Assembly (NCBI GenBank): GCA_034008185.1
Contig: CM067095.1
Location: 2,526,610 to 2,590,609 of the forward strand
Reading direction: 5' to 3'
Length of the DNA stretch: 64,000 bases
Source of the DNA: Gorsachius magnificus
Taxonomy: Eukaryota > Chordata > Aves > Pelecaniformes > Ardeidae
A model generated the notes under the pieces. The model searched no databases. It was given only the letters and a program-made list of their open reading frames with translations, and was not told where the DNA came from. Position 1 is the first letter of the stretch. Every line of letters starts with the position of its first letter. Both the position numbers and the translations under genes were made by a program. Positions 1 to 12,691 of this stretch are shown piece after piece.

Positions 1-3000
1 CTCTGGGGATGCCAGGAGAGAGATGCAATCCCTAGGGTTCCTGGGAAAGGGATGCCGGCCCTGGGAAGAGAGGGAACAAGCCCAGGGGATGCCAGGAGGG
101 GATACAAGCCCAGGGGATGCCAGGAGAGGGACGTGGTCCCTAGGGATGCAGGGGGAGGGATACAAGCCCAGGGGATGCCAGGAGAGGGACGTGGTCCCTA
201 GGGATGCAGGGGGAGGGAACAACCAGGGGGGGGGGGGATGCCAGGAGAGGGACGTGGTCCCTAGGGATGCAGGGGGAGGGATACAAGCCCAGGGGATGCC
301 AGGAGAGGGATGCAGCTCTCCAGCCACATGCTGTCCAGCCGCCAAGGGATGATGCTACAGGATTGCTCTTGGCTGGAGGATCAAGGCAGCAATCCCCCCT
401 AGCCTGGGATTGTTTAACGTTTTTTATTGCACCAAAGAGAGGAAAAAAAATGCGGCACGAGCCAGCTTGCCCCTGGGTGAACCACGGGTACGAGGGCAGG
501 AGCACACGTGGTCCAGCCTGCTCCAGCTTGCAGGATGGAAGACACCAAATGGGATCCAGATTGACACAAATGTGCCTTTCCCCAGGCCAGGGCGATGACG
601 GAACACCGAGATGCTTCCCATCATGGACAAACTCCTTCTTGTGGGGCACCCATTGCCTACGGGCTCCAGCAAGCCCTGAAGGGGTCTGCTGGAGCTCATG
701 GGCATGGGGTCTCCTGCTCATGGTGGCCCTGGGGAGAAAAGATCATTTTGCATCGTTTTGTGGGGGAATAGAGGAGCTCACAGGGCTGCAGCAGCAATGA
801 GGGCATTTGTGCATCCAACTTGGTGTATCCAGCTCTTAAGCATAATTATAAAACACAAATAAGAGGAAAGGTGGTTTGGATTTGAAGCAAAGTGCTGTGC
901 TACAAAAGAAGGAGTTTGCTTGAGTCCCTGCCTGGGATAAGGATGCAAATGCAGCTGCTGCTGGGGTCAGGGCTTCCCAAAATGTGGCCTCTCCAGCCCT
1001 ACAGGCAGGAACCAGCAGCAGCTCCCCCTCTGCCACTGCCTCACCATATGTCCTTGGTTGTGTCACTTAAGACCACGTTTGAGCAGCCCCAGTTGCTCCT
1101 GGAGGTACAAAGCAGCTCCGGGAGGAATCAGGATGGGGATGGGGACCGCAATGCCGGGATGTCCCCCACCCCGTGCCTGGCTGAATGCTGTGCAGAGCCC
1201 CAGGCACCGAAAATCAGAGCCCAGGGGCGCAAGACCTGCTTGCTCAGGAGGTGGCAGTTCTCAGAAACCCGCTTCAGGTGAAAGGAAGGGGAAAAAGAAA
1301 GAAAAAAAAAAAAAAAAGGAAGTCAAAGCAGTCTCACGCTGAGCAGAGATAAAAATACTACTCCTCCTGTGGCCACGGCTGAAGACGTACGAGCTGTGAC
1401 ACAGGCACCACGGGCTTTCAGCGGAAGGAGTCTTCCCGGCTTGTCTCGGCATGCCATCAATTTACGGGATGCGCTGGATTTCATTAAAATGCTATAAAGA
1501 AACCAGCACAAATGCAAATCCCATTTCCCTTCCCCTTCCTGTAAAAACATCTGGTCAACAGAAACGGCTCGGGACATTTCCGTTGCAAGTCAGGGTTTTC
1601 ATGGGGTTCAGGAGCTGGCTGGGTAAAAGGCGCTCGGGTCTGGGGCTCAGCTGATGAACAGGGCAGCCCCAAAACCCCACAGGGCTGCCCTAAAACGTGC
1701 AAACATGCTTTGCCAGCTTTGGCTTAAATTTATAAAGGTGGAGAGGCCTCGGAGCTACCTGATCCTACCAGTCACGGGAAAATACATGGCATGGTAGAGG
1801 AGAAAGCCCTTAGTGCCCCCATGGAAAGCAGGGAAGTCTGGCGAGCATTGCCCATCGCCCTCATACAAGACACCAGAGAATCCACCTGGCTGCACACTTA
1901 GGACCATAACCAGGGTTCCACTGGTTTTCCCGTGCCCGTGTATACATACACCCATACGTACAAGCGTTACAGATTCCCTGATATCCCCCTGCTCCAGGCG
2001 CTCTGCACGTCAGGATGACCCCACCGGTGCTGGGGCTGGTCCAGCAGCCTCATGCCACGGAGCACATCACCTCACCCTGGCACCGGTCGGTGGGACAGCA
2101 TTCTCGCACCCCTCCTCTCCCCAGCACACCGGCACCCTCTGCCGTGTCCCCAGGGTGGGGGTCTGGGTGCCCCCCGCCCTGCGCTGGTGCCCTGAGCCCT
2201 CTGGTGCCCTGCAGCCTGGCTGTGACCCGCTCCCGGGAGAGCTCCGGATCCGATCGTCTCCAAATCCCTCCCTTGCAACATCATTTTTCCAGTGCTTGGG
2301 GAGGAAGGAGCCAAAACCAACCCAGCAGCGACTGCAAGCATGGGAAGCCCCAGCTCATCCGGCTGAAGCTCCCGCGAGACCAACACATCCCTTGGGGAAT
2401 GGGATGCCCACACCAGGCAGCGCCGCAGGGACTGCCGGCAGCTCCGGCACAGCTCGCCGACACGCACCCCGTCACCCAGCCCAGCACCCCATCGCCCAGC
2501 CCAGCGCAGGCTGCAGCCACCCAAGCAATAAATGGGATTAGGGCTCTTCAAAGCTCCCTGCTCCCTTTGATGCCGGGCACGTTACGGGATTAGGCTGAGA
2601 GGCCCCGTTGGAGCGCACCAGGGGGAAAGTAGAGGGGAAAATAAGAGCTGCCAAAAGCAGAGCAAGGGAGCAATGGCCAAGCCATGTTGGGGCACGCGTG
2701 GGCCCACCCCCTTTCCCTAAGCACCCTGCCTTTCCAAGGTCATTGCAAGGTGCTGAATGTCTGGGGGCTTGGGCTTGATGCTGTAAAGCTGGGAGGCTGG
2801 GCTGAATTTCCATTTCCAGCGTATTATTTAAAGGGTAGAAAGGGAGAAGAGGAGGGCACTTCTGGGGAGACCTCAAGGGTGACCAAGCCTAACAGTCCAG
2901 AGACCACTGGGGGGACGAAAACAGCCGAGGTTTTACAGTTGCTTATTTAAACCCATCAATCTTCCACCATGACCATCAGCATATTCAAGTCAGGACCAGA

Positions 3001-5413
3001 TCCATGACACAGGCAAAAGGCAGAGGCAAAGCCCTGTGAGCATCCCAGGGCTGGAGGATGGACAGGAGGGGAGAGGAGCCTTCTCTGGGGAGTTATTATT
3101 TAGTTATTTTAAAGGGAAAAAAAAAATAAACCACCAACAAGCTGTTCTGTTCCCACTGCTCTGTGGTTTGCCCCCTTGCTGGGTTTGGGACCCACCAGCT
3201 CTGTGGGGAGCTTTCCACCGCCCCCAAAATTCAACCGCAGTGACTGGGAAAGGGGTTGGATTGATTCTGCTGTGAAGGAGACAGGATCTGGCCCCGGCCC
3301 AGTTAATTAGACAGGAAGGACCCGCCCTGAGAATATTTGCACAGGAAGCAATTTACTCCAGAGACTCGCGAAATCCAGTGAGGAACATCCCCCCTGCCCC
3401 CCCTTTCCGCAGACCTGGCTGAGAACCCTCCCTGCTCAGGGTCCTGGGGGAGTGCAGGGGCCCCAGCTTGCAAACTGCAAGGAATAACGCTGAGGAGCAC
3501 TGGGAGACCTTGCCCAATGTCTCATTTTAAATGCCTCCCACCCCTGGGTCAAAGCCAGGCAGGGGCTGCAGGGAGAGGAAGAATGTGCTGTGCGCTGGCC
3601 TTGCTTCCCAAGGGGAAGGGGGGGAGGAAAAAAGGAAAATAAAAAAAGGAAAAAGCAGCGTTTGCAAGCACCCGGTCCCAGGGGCAGGCACGATGCAGCA
3701 GGTCCCAACTGGGTGCTTGTCCTGTGGCACAAGGGTGCTGCTCCGGTGTGCAAGTGCCAGCGGTGCGATGGCTCCGCTCCCTGCCTTGTGCCCAAAAGCC
3801 TTTGGGGGAAAAGGCTCGGCCAAAAGGACAGCTTGGCTCTCCCCCCACGGCTGTGCCAGATCGCTGGGGAGACTGGGGGGGGGGGGGGGGGAAAAAAAGT
3901 GGGGTTGGTGCCGGGGGGGGGCCCATGGAGGGGTGTGCTTGGCCCTGACCACCAAAGCACCACCCCCCCCCCGGGCCAGGGAGCAAAAAACCCCTGGGCA
4001 GGTCTGGGCAACAGCCACCGAGGATGAGGAGGAGCAAATTTGGCAGCAACTTTGGCAGCAGTGCCTGAAATAGCACCAGCCCAACGCCTCCTCCGCTCTG
4101 GCCGGGCTGCTCCCTGGGGCAGGGGCCAACATGCCCAGTGCCAGCCAGGTGAGCTGGGGTCTGGGACTGCGCTGGCACCCAGCGGAGCTGCCCGAGGAGC
4201 CTCCAAGAGCCCCAAAGCACTGCTGTTGGGAGCCAGACCTTCCCATGGCCCTGGGACACACATTCCCACAGGGACAAACAGCGGCAACCCCTGACCCGAC
4301 AGAGCAAAAGCAGCTTTTACAATTTTGATCTGGTTTTTTTGTTGTTTTCTTTTTTTTAATATTTAATATTGGGGTTGTTTGACAGAAATAGCAGGAATTT
4401 AGCCAGCTGCTCCCTGGCCCAGTGCCACGGTAAGCAGCAAACACAGCCCAAAGGCAGGGACAAGGTTCCGGCTCTACCCGAGGCTTCCTCCTTCCGAAGC
4501 ACAAGTTAATCATCAAAGTTAAACGAGCACACACAAAAAAAAAAAAAAAAAAAGAAAGGAAAAAGAAAGAGAAAACCCAGCCCATCAGGCCTGCGTAAGA
4601 CCTGCCATGTGGAGGAACTGGCTTTTTAAAGATTAAACACCACGGCTCCCCCCGCATCGCTCCCCGTTCGCTCACATCCTGCATCATCTCCGCTCCAGCC
4701 AGCGTCTAAGCACCACGGGAGCTCCCCAGGGTAGCCGAGATCTGAATTTCTAGCCACAAAACTACTTACAAAAATAAAATTCAAGTCCCTTACAGGTCCC
4801 ACAGGGAGCAGAGGAAGGCACAGAATCCGATTTCTGTTTTCCCCTTCCTGTCCCAGCTTGCCTGGTCGAGCAGATGCCCTGGCTGCTGAAGCCACGGCAC
4901 AGCAAGGACAGGGTGAGTTTGGGGTTCTCCAGCCCCGGTGACCCCCCCATCCTGCTGGGACGGGTCCATGGGGCTGGGGATGAGTGGGACGGGGGCCACC
5001 AGCCTCTATCCTCGGCTCACAAGACAGGTGCTCTGCTCCTGGCTGGAAAACCCAGGTTTAGGGTCCCAGCAGGGAGAAACTCGACCAACTGCAATAATTA
5101 GCACGCATGTCACACTGGGCACGTGGTCACAGCATCTTTCACCCCCCAAAAGCTCTCCTTCTCAAAGGTCTTAAACAGCGTGCAGCCTGGTGCGGCTGCA
5201 GCAGAGGGAGAGCAGTGGCAGAGCAAACGCTCCCGGGTCCCGGGCTTGTGCCCAGACACTGCTCACAGTGAGAAACCCTCATGATCGGGGACACACCGTG
5301 GCCCCCCCTCCTCCCCATGGGACGTGCTGGCACCCTGGCGTCGTCCCCAAGCCTCTGCTGAGGGACCTGCAGCATCATCCGGCCAAAAGGGGCAAGAGCC
5401 AGCAGGTCCTTAC
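1..5413 (-). other. SH2B3: SH2B3 intron 2 (partial, runs off left edge)
   Basis: This stretch lies 3' of the SH2B3 donor site on the minus strand, so it is read as the start of a long intron. I searched the minus-strand translations for the next SH2B3 exons (rest of the PH domain, then SH2) and found none, nor any other convincing coding exon on either strand. It holds a minisatellite at 20-310, a 17-base G run at 3875-3891 and purine tracts. Open frames here are GC-rich shadows without recognisable domains. Confidence 0.6.
20..312. repeat. minisatellite, unit about 58 bp
   Basis: A block beginning ACGTGGTCCCTAGGGATGC recurs at 131, 189 and 252 (spacings 58 and 63). The longer spacing is due to an expanded G run near 228-237. 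Shorter relatives of the unit (CAGGGGATGCCAGGAG) extend leftwards to about position 20 and possibly past the window edge. Confidence 0.8.
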
Positions 5414-6205
5414 CTTGGGTGGGTCGAAGAGCTCCAGCACGTACTCCTCGCCATCGGGCGTCCCCGCTCGCCGCAGCACCAGGCGGCAGCGCTGCCAGCG
5501 CGTCCCGCTGTCCAGGAAGGTCTCGTCCAGCAGCCCGTACTTGAGGACCCCCTCCTTGCGCACCTCGGGGGGCTGCTCCCGCGACAGCCCCCACGGCAGG
5601 ATGCGCTTGCTCAGTCCCGGCTTGAGAGCTGCCGCCTCCGCTGCCGCCGCCTCCCCATCCCCATCCCCGGGGAGGGCGTCCGAGGAACGGCGGCGGAAGA
5701 AGCTACGCCAGCTCCTGCGCAGCTGGCTGAGGGAGAAGGGCCGCCGCGCTGGCCCCGCCAGCTCCTCCGAGCTCCAGGACTTGCGCAGCCTCGTCGGAGA
5801 GGCCTCTGGGGCTCGGCCGGGCTGCTCGGGGCGGGTGCCCGGCTCCACCTCGGCTTTGGCAGCCACCGTGCCCAGGGATGCGTCCGTGTGCCGCCGGTGT
5901 GTCTCCCGGTAATCCCGCGCCGGGCCGGCAGGCAGGATGCGGAGCTGGTTCATGGCAAAGCCCTCCTTCACCTCATGGCAGAAGTACTGCTGGAAGAGGT
6001 CGGTGAACTGCACCGAGAAGTTCTCGGCAGCCAGGAGGTCATGGTGGGGGTGCTCGGTGGCGAAGCGCAGGTAGTGCCGTGCCAGCTCCTTGGCGGTGCT
6101 GATGGCATGCAGCTCGCAGAACTCATGCCAGCCCCGGGGATGTGCTGGCGTGCCGGCCGGCAGAGCGTGCCCATTCATTGCCGTGGCTCCAGTGAGGCGG
6201 CCGCG
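5414..6205 (-). CDS. SH2B3: SH2B3 (LNK) exon 2, first coding exon
   Basis: SH2B3/LNK is a cytoplasmic adaptor that restrains cytokine-receptor/JAK2 signalling in blood and endothelial cells. The ATG at 6178-6176 opens 255 codons that end exactly on a codon at donor AAG|GTAAGG (5414/5413). The start MNGHALPAG, then [20 protein letters not shown], matches the SH2B N-terminal phenylalanine-zipper dimerisation domain (about residues 15-65, ending ...[10 protein letters not shown]). A basic serine/arginine-rich linker follows ([17 protein letters not shown]), then [10 protein letters not shown] and the start of the PH domain, ending [10 protein letters not shown] as in the human protein. The acceptor is TTGCAG at 6210-6206, leaving 27 bases of 5'UTR before the ATG. 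The remaining PH and SH2 exons are outside the window. Human synteny with PHETA1 and CUX2 supports SH2B3 over its paralogues SH2B1/2. Confidence 0.93.
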
Positions 6206-7030
6206 CTGCAAGACAGAGCACACCGGCAGTGTCAGGGTGGCCCCGACACCCTGATACCTTCCCCCCCCCCCCCCTCCAGCCCCCAGCCGGCATGGCTGCA
6301 TGCCACTCGGAGCCCCAGGCCCGGGGGTGGCCAGCTCCCCGGCGAACAGCACAGCCACTCGAGCAACCGCTACGGTTTCCACTTGCCACCAGGCACAGGC
6401 AGTGGCCGCCCAAGATGCCGAGCAGCCAGCCCCGCCACAGCACCTCGCATCCCCATCCCCACCTGGCAGGGCCGTGCCTCAGTTTCCCCGCCTGCGAGGT
6501 GGGGTGGGGTGCGGGCGGGTGGCAGCACGGGGCGTCTGCGCGGCTCCCTGCCAGCACAGCTGCCTGCAGCTGCCCGCCGGGACGCCCGGCCAGGCCGCAT
6601 CCGCTCGCCTCCTGCCAAGGCTTCACAGCGCCGATGGGTTTCCCTCCAGGGACCTATTTCAACAGAGCTGATAAAATTGGAGTGGGGGCGGGAGGGGAGG
6701 AAACAACATGAAAAGCTGTAGAAATCCAGGGACGGAGCTGCCTCGCCTGCTGGATCTACCCGGCCCCACCAGCCTGGGGAGACACAGTGGCCAGGGACGA
6801 CGAGCACATGTCCCCGGGGGGACACTCCGCCACCTGAGGGACCGAGGGGCTGTCAGGCTCCAGCAAACTCCGCCACATCTCTGCCCCGAGCAGATTTTGC
6901 TGCGAGGCCAATCTGACAGCACCCATGGCCAGCGCGCAGTCGCCCCGGGGTGCCTGGCTGAGCCCAGCAGCAGCGTTCCCCACGGCTGCGCCGCGCTGCT
7001 TACCGCCGAACCTCGTGCTCACCCGTGGCA

Positions 7031-7525
7031 CTTATCGGGGCCGCGCACTCCGCTCAGGCAGGAAACATCGGCCAACCCACCCGGATCCTGCCACGCCGCC
7101 ACGGGCACCGCCACCTCCCGAAACTCCGGCAGCAGCGCCCCAGCTGCTGGGAGGGGAGAAAAAGTGATTGCATTTGGTGGGGGGGGGAGGAAAAATTTAA
7201 CAAAAAACCCAAGGGGGCGGGAGGAAGCGAGCGGGGCAACGCGGAGCACGGCGGATCCTGTTTGCAGCCGGGGAGGTGATAACGCCGGGAAGCGGACCTC
7301 TATCTCTGCCCACCCGTCGCCCTTCCTAGTACGTCCTGTGAAGTTTCTAGGCGAGGGGAGATGTTATCTGCCCCCCGCCAGCCCCGGCTTCTCAGAAGAG
7401 CCGCCCGAGGCTCAGGGCTGGCCGGCGTTGCGGCGGTGCCGGGCGTGCGCCCGCCCATGGCCCAGCCGAACCCCCCGTCAGGGCCCCCCCTCTATCAGCA
7501 CCGCCAGCCTGCCCGTGACTCAGCA
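7031..7525. promoter_or_regulatory. candidate GATA / NF-E2 motif cluster in SH2B3 intron 1
   Basis: Four GATA-type cores lie within 340 bp: CTTATC at 7031, TGATAA at 7277, CTATCT at 7300 and TTATCT at 7364. About 150 bp further is GTGACTCAGCA at 7515-7525, which reads TGCTGAGTCAC on the minus strand and fits the NF-E2/MAF recognition element. SH2B3 is a blood-cell gene, so an erythroid/megakaryocyte enhancer is a reasonable inference, but motif density alone does not prove function. Confidence 0.35.
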
Positions 7526-10500
7526 TCCTCCGGCTGCGCTCCCGCTTCCTCCCGGCACCCGGGAATTGCTGCCGTGACCGCCGGCACCGCCAGCACGCTC
7601 AGCGGGATGCTCCCCCAAAATGCAGAAGGAAGCAGGGCACCCAGGCAGACGGCTCCTCAGACGAGCGGGAGATTCCCAGGACAGGGAATTTGCCTTCCAA
7701 GTTTTTCGCGCTCACTCTGCGATGGCTTCAGGAGAGGTTTACAGCGCAGGAAAAACCGGGCTCCACCTGCGCCCCACGGCGGGAAGCAGCCGAAGTCCAT
7801 CTCCGGGAGCAACGTGCTTTTTCCAACCGGCGCAATACTGGGAAATACCCCCCCAGCGCTTCCTCCTGCCGGCACCGGCAAAAACCACAACGCCCGTCCT
7901 CCCTGCTCCTGCCCGGCGCGCTTCTCTCGTGGGAATGGCTATCCCAGCTGAATCCATGCTTGAGCTACCGCAGCAGCATCCCGCTCCGAGGCCTGGCCCT
8001 GGGTTTCGGCAGGGATGTGCCCGCTGCCACGTGGGCTTCTCCCTGCTCCAGCCCGCCACGCTCCACGATGCCAGAATTCAGCAGCCGGTGGCTTTAAGGC
8101 AGACTTTACATCCGCATCCCTTATATCCCATACGTTCCTACGGGGGGCTCCCAGCCATCCTGCGGGTCAGTGCCGAGCTAAAGGACTTGTCCCGATGGCT
8201 AATTGCTTTAATTTGCACCGAGCGGAGAATCCAGCCCACCCTCGGACACACCACAGGCTGGTTGGGATGGGGGGCTAACGTGTCCCCCCCCCAGCCACTG
8301 GAAGAGCTGTACACCACACAGCCCGCCCTGTCTCAGGGCTGTTTTCGGGTGCTGGGGCAGGAGCTCGAGGAAGAGTGGGATGGGATGGACCAGCCGCCAG
8401 CTGGCTTTGATGCAGGCTGGGGTGGCGAGCCCCAGCTTGCGCAGGATCCAGCCCTGCAGCCGAGCCGCCCCCGGGAGATTTCATTAAACTCTTGCCCAAC
8501 CTGGCGAGTGCCATGGCAGCAGCGAGCGCTGGCACCAGCCGGGACAGTAACACGAGGCCACGGCTTGGATCCAGCAATTTGTGCCTTCCTGGTGGCAAAA
8601 CTCCTAGTAAATGCATTTGTTGTTTAATTGCACCCAGAGGAGTCCGCAGCACCAAGCGGTGCTGGGGCAGCGCCAGGAGCCAGCGCTGCAGCTCTGCCAC
8701 CCGCTCCTGGAGGATGAGCAGATCGGAGCCAGCTGGACAGCCTTGCCACCGAGGGGCTGCAGGATCTGTCCCGCCGCCTTCCCACCACAAACCAGCCAGG
8801 CAGGGAGGCTGTGGCTGCTCGGGAAGGGCACCCTCCAGCACCCAGCACCGCAAATCTGGCCTCGAAGGGACACATTATGGAGCAGAGCCGGCGTTGCCGT
8901 GCCTGGCAAGGCATGCTTACACGCACGCATCCACAGGCGGCCCCGGAGCATGTGCAGCGCAGCCAGCGTGCCACGATCTGAAAATGAAACCGGCCCCGAC
9001 TCCTTGCCGCTACTCTCCACGCCAGGAAAACGCACGCCAGCAATGTAAATAGGAAATTTGATTTATACGCCGGCTCTCCCAGAAACAACTGTTCCCCAAC
9101 CGGAGGAAAAAGTGGCCGGCGGTATTTTCGGCTCCCTTTTTATAAGCACAACACTATTCAAAATTCAGCCCAAGGACTATTTTCAGGAGGGAGCGAAATG
9201 AGGGGCTGGGAGCCGCCCTCGCCAGCCCCGCAGCTCCCGGCATCCTGAGTGGCAGAAATACAAAGTTCCCACAATCCCAAGAGCGGGAACATTGTTCCTT
9301 CCCAGGATGTCCTCCATGAAAAGAGCTATTCTGAGCCTGCAGCAGCCTTTCTTGGCACAGCACCGCAGCCCGCTTGCGAGGCGGCTATAAAAGGCTGGGT
9401 TACAATGAACAGCACTTTTCAATGGGAGAGCATCCGGTGCGGGGGGCTCGGGGGGGATGCGGGTTCCCGGGGGGGGGGGGCAGCCTGCCAGGGGTGGGCT
9501 CGCAAGGGCTGGGTGGCGTGGAGCATCCCCCTGGGATGGTGCCAGAGCAGCCCCGCAGCCCCTCTCCGCATCCTGATCCCCCGTGAACTGGGGCAGCGGG
9601 CGCTGGAGGACCAGCTGGATGTGACCCTGGGTTGAGGGCAGAGGAGGACAAGCAGGGTGACGAGGCCATTTGGGGACAGGCACCGAGACGCAGCTGCTCA
9701 GGGAGGCAGGAGGGTCTGGTGTGGGGGGAGACGGAGGAAAGGGTCTGGCTGCAGCCTCCTGATGCAGGATAAGGGGGGCAATAGAGGAGAGCACCCCGAT
9801 TTCGCTCTCCTCCAAGCTGGGTCATGATGCGACGTGTTCAGGGCAAGTCCCCAGCCCTGGGCACGCTCACTGCGGAGCAAACACAGCCATGGAAAGCAGC
9901 CCCAACTCTGCACGCATGGAAAGCCCCATGAAGTTTTATGGCTGCCCTTTGGCCTGGCCTCCTCCCTTCCAGCAGCCCGCTTTCACCAGCGGGGTAAATA
10001 TTGCTGATTTACCCCCCAGCAGAACAGAAAGCCCCAGCCCATGCACCTAGGGCAGCACAGCCCCAGTGTGGGGGCGGATGACACAACACAACGACTCCAT
10101 GGGAGGCAAGGGAGGTGACAGGGCCCCTATCACCCCCCTGAAAGAGCACCCATATATTTACAGTATCACTAATAAAAGAGCTGAGGCCATTTGTGCGTCA
10201 GGCCAGCACAACCCACGGCACCAACAGCCCGGCACCGTCCTGCTCTTCCCTCTGGGAGCAGCCCCCTGCGGCAGTGTGGATTCTTTGGGGTCTCGTAGTG
10301 ATGGCAGAGCACCGTGCCTCCGAGCGCCATCACCCGCTGTGACCCACTGCCGGCTGTTTCTACAGAAGCTGGAGGACCCCAGGGGGGTCTCGGGACCTTC
10401 CCTCCCTCTCCTTCAGCAGAACCAAACCAACAAACTCAAAAGCGACAGAGGAGCAGGTCGGAGAGACCCCACTGCACGCTCACATAGGCTGGGTTTCCTT

Positions 10501-10529
10501 AGGAAATCGGGTTAAAAGACTGGAGGTTT

Positions 10530-10549
10530 GGGGGGGGGGGGGGGGGGGG
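10530..10549. repeat. poly-G tract (20 G)
   Basis: Uninterrupted run of 20 G on the plus strand inside SH2B3 intron 1. Such runs are prone to length error and can form G-quadruplexes. Confidence 0.9.
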
Positions 10550-12691
10550 CTGGTTTTGCTCTCCTCTCCCCACTTTCTCGCAGGACATACACACCCCTTG
10601 TTTGACCACCCAGCACTACACAGCCTGCTGTATTAAAGGCCAGAGCTGGCCTTAATCTATGGCTCTGCATGGGCTGAGCAGCGCTGCAGACCTCTGGGGA
10701 TGTGGCCAATGTTATGGCACTTCAAATCCAGGGGAAATCCACCCATTTGGCTTCCCCTGAGCGCTCCACCTGGGCAGTTGGGACGGAGACTGCCTATCCC
10801 GAACCCACCTTGGGCCAAACGCAAGCTCCAAGCTCGCTTGGCTCATACGAGCTCACTGGGACGAGCCACCATGGCCAGCCCAGCTCCCCAAAGACTCTCC
10901 GCCCGCTCCCGCTCACCCGAGCGCCCATCACCGTGGCGTCTGGCACCCTGCAGCCCGGTTTACATCATCACACTCTCTTACACCCACTGCCCGCGGGGAA
11001 AAGCCCAGCAGCGGGGTGGCCTCTTTCGACAGGGTTTGTTTTGTTGCATGAAATGAATTGCTGCGGTGTAGGCGTGGGAGAAGCTGGGTGCAGGGAGCGC
11101 TCCCAGGGGAGCGGCTGGCTGGGGGTCCCCGGCTTTGCCCATGGGGACTGGGGGGAGCAGCTGGCAGCTCAGCTCCCCACCAGCCTGGCTCTCCCTCCCC
11201 ACCACCGCAGCTCCCCTCAGGGCTGGATCGGGCTCTTTGTCCTTGCCGAGCTGTGGCAGCGCTGGCGGTACCGCAAACCCCACCAGCGCCGAGCTCTTGC
11301 ACTTTCACTTCGTCACACCCGCTGGGATTTGTCCCGACGTCTTTGCGGTGCCAGGGTCAGTCCCATGGGTGGGATGGTTTGCTCTGGGTGAGGAGGACAG
11401 AAAACCCCTCAAAAGCCACCGGCACTCGCACCCAAATCTTTCCGGTGCGATACATGGCGCTGGCAGACCCGTTGCCCTCTGGGCTCCAGTGAAACCAAAA
11501 CAGATTTTTTTAGAGGCAAGAAATAAGTAAAAGCAAAGGAGAAAATAAAAGCCGTATTGGGGGTGGGGGAAATGCACAGGGACAAGGCTCTCCTGCACCA
11601 AAAGCAAGTTAAAAAGAAATCGGAGGCGTTGATCTGGTCCCAAACAAGTCAAAGCAAAACCTGCCAGTAATTTCATGGGCCTTTAAACTCCAATCCTGTG
11701 ACCTGCCAGCAAAGCCCGACGGCAGACGGGGACATGCGAGAGCAGGCAGCACCAGGTCCCCACACCGGCCACCTCTTCCCCTGCCTGCTTTTCCTACCTA
11801 AGCACAGCAATCAGAAAAGTCCCCGGGCCACCAGCCCACAACTCCAGCACATCTTGAATCAATTTGCAACAACAATATCGAAATCGCAGCTCGACAGCTC
11901 GCCCCGGTTTCCTTGACAGTAAATCCCAGCCCGGGCAGCGATGACCATGTTATTGCCGCTGTCGGAGCCAGCAGGTCCGGGCTCTCTGCGGGTGACCCCA
12001 TGGGGGCTTGGCACGAGCAGGACTGGGCATGCCAGCAGGGCACAGGGAGGCCACCGGGATGCTGCCCGCCGGTGCATCGGCCTCGTGCTCCGAGCCCCTG
12101 CGCCTGCCAAGCCAGGCAGTGCCTACGAGCCAACAGAGTCCACAGGGAGCAGAAAGCTCGAGGCTTGGCAGGCTCTGGTTGGCACCTCCTGGCGCTTGCG
12201 GTGGGCACGGGGGCAGAGGAGAAGGTGGCAGCGGGGCAGGCAGGCAGGGCACGGTCCCCATGGGCAGGGCAGCACCCCGGGGAAGGGGGGGGGGGGAGGA
12301 TTGGGGGCACCCACAGGGGGAACAGGGCCCCTGGGGTAGGAAACGCTCACAGGGACACGGGTGCTGGGAGGACGGGGGTCCCCGAGGGTGGCCGTGGCCC
12401 CCGGACGGCGGGAACCAAAGGAAGAGGCCCCGGGGTTGGAGCGTCCTCCCGCAGAAAAGGGGTGCGGGGAGCGGCCCGAAGGCTCGGGGCTGGCACAGGA
12501 GGGGACCACGCTCCCGGAGCGGGGGGCGCTGGGACTCGGCGGGAGGAGAGGGGTCCGCGCCCGGGTGGGGGGGTGGGGGGGGTGAGCGGCCGCCGCGCTG
12601 CCTCCCCCCGCCGGCCGGCCCCGCCGCCGCTACTTTCGCTTTGCAGCGGTCGCTTCCCGGGGCCCCCCCCCGGCCCCCCCCCCCCCGTTAC

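Larger units (their letters stand above)
6206..12691 (-). other. SH2B3: SH2B3 intron 1
   Basis: Interval between the inferred non-coding first exon and exon 2. No coding exon was recognised. It contains a group of GATA motifs plus an NF-E2/MAF-type site (7031-7525), a CTATAAAAGGC sequence on the plus strand (9385-9395), a 15-mer shared with other places in the window (6475-6489), and a 20-base G run (10530-10549). Confidence 0.6.

Noticed and set aside
3436..4687. Minus-strand ORFs of 252-386 codons in SH2B3 intron 2
   Set aside because: Overlapping open frames in several phases with Pro/Gly/Ser-rich sequence and homopolymers; typical of GC-rich non-coding DNA.
5324..6721. Plus-strand ORF of 465 codons opposite SH2B3 exon 2
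   Set aside because: Shadow of a GC-rich coding exon; no domain and no start support.
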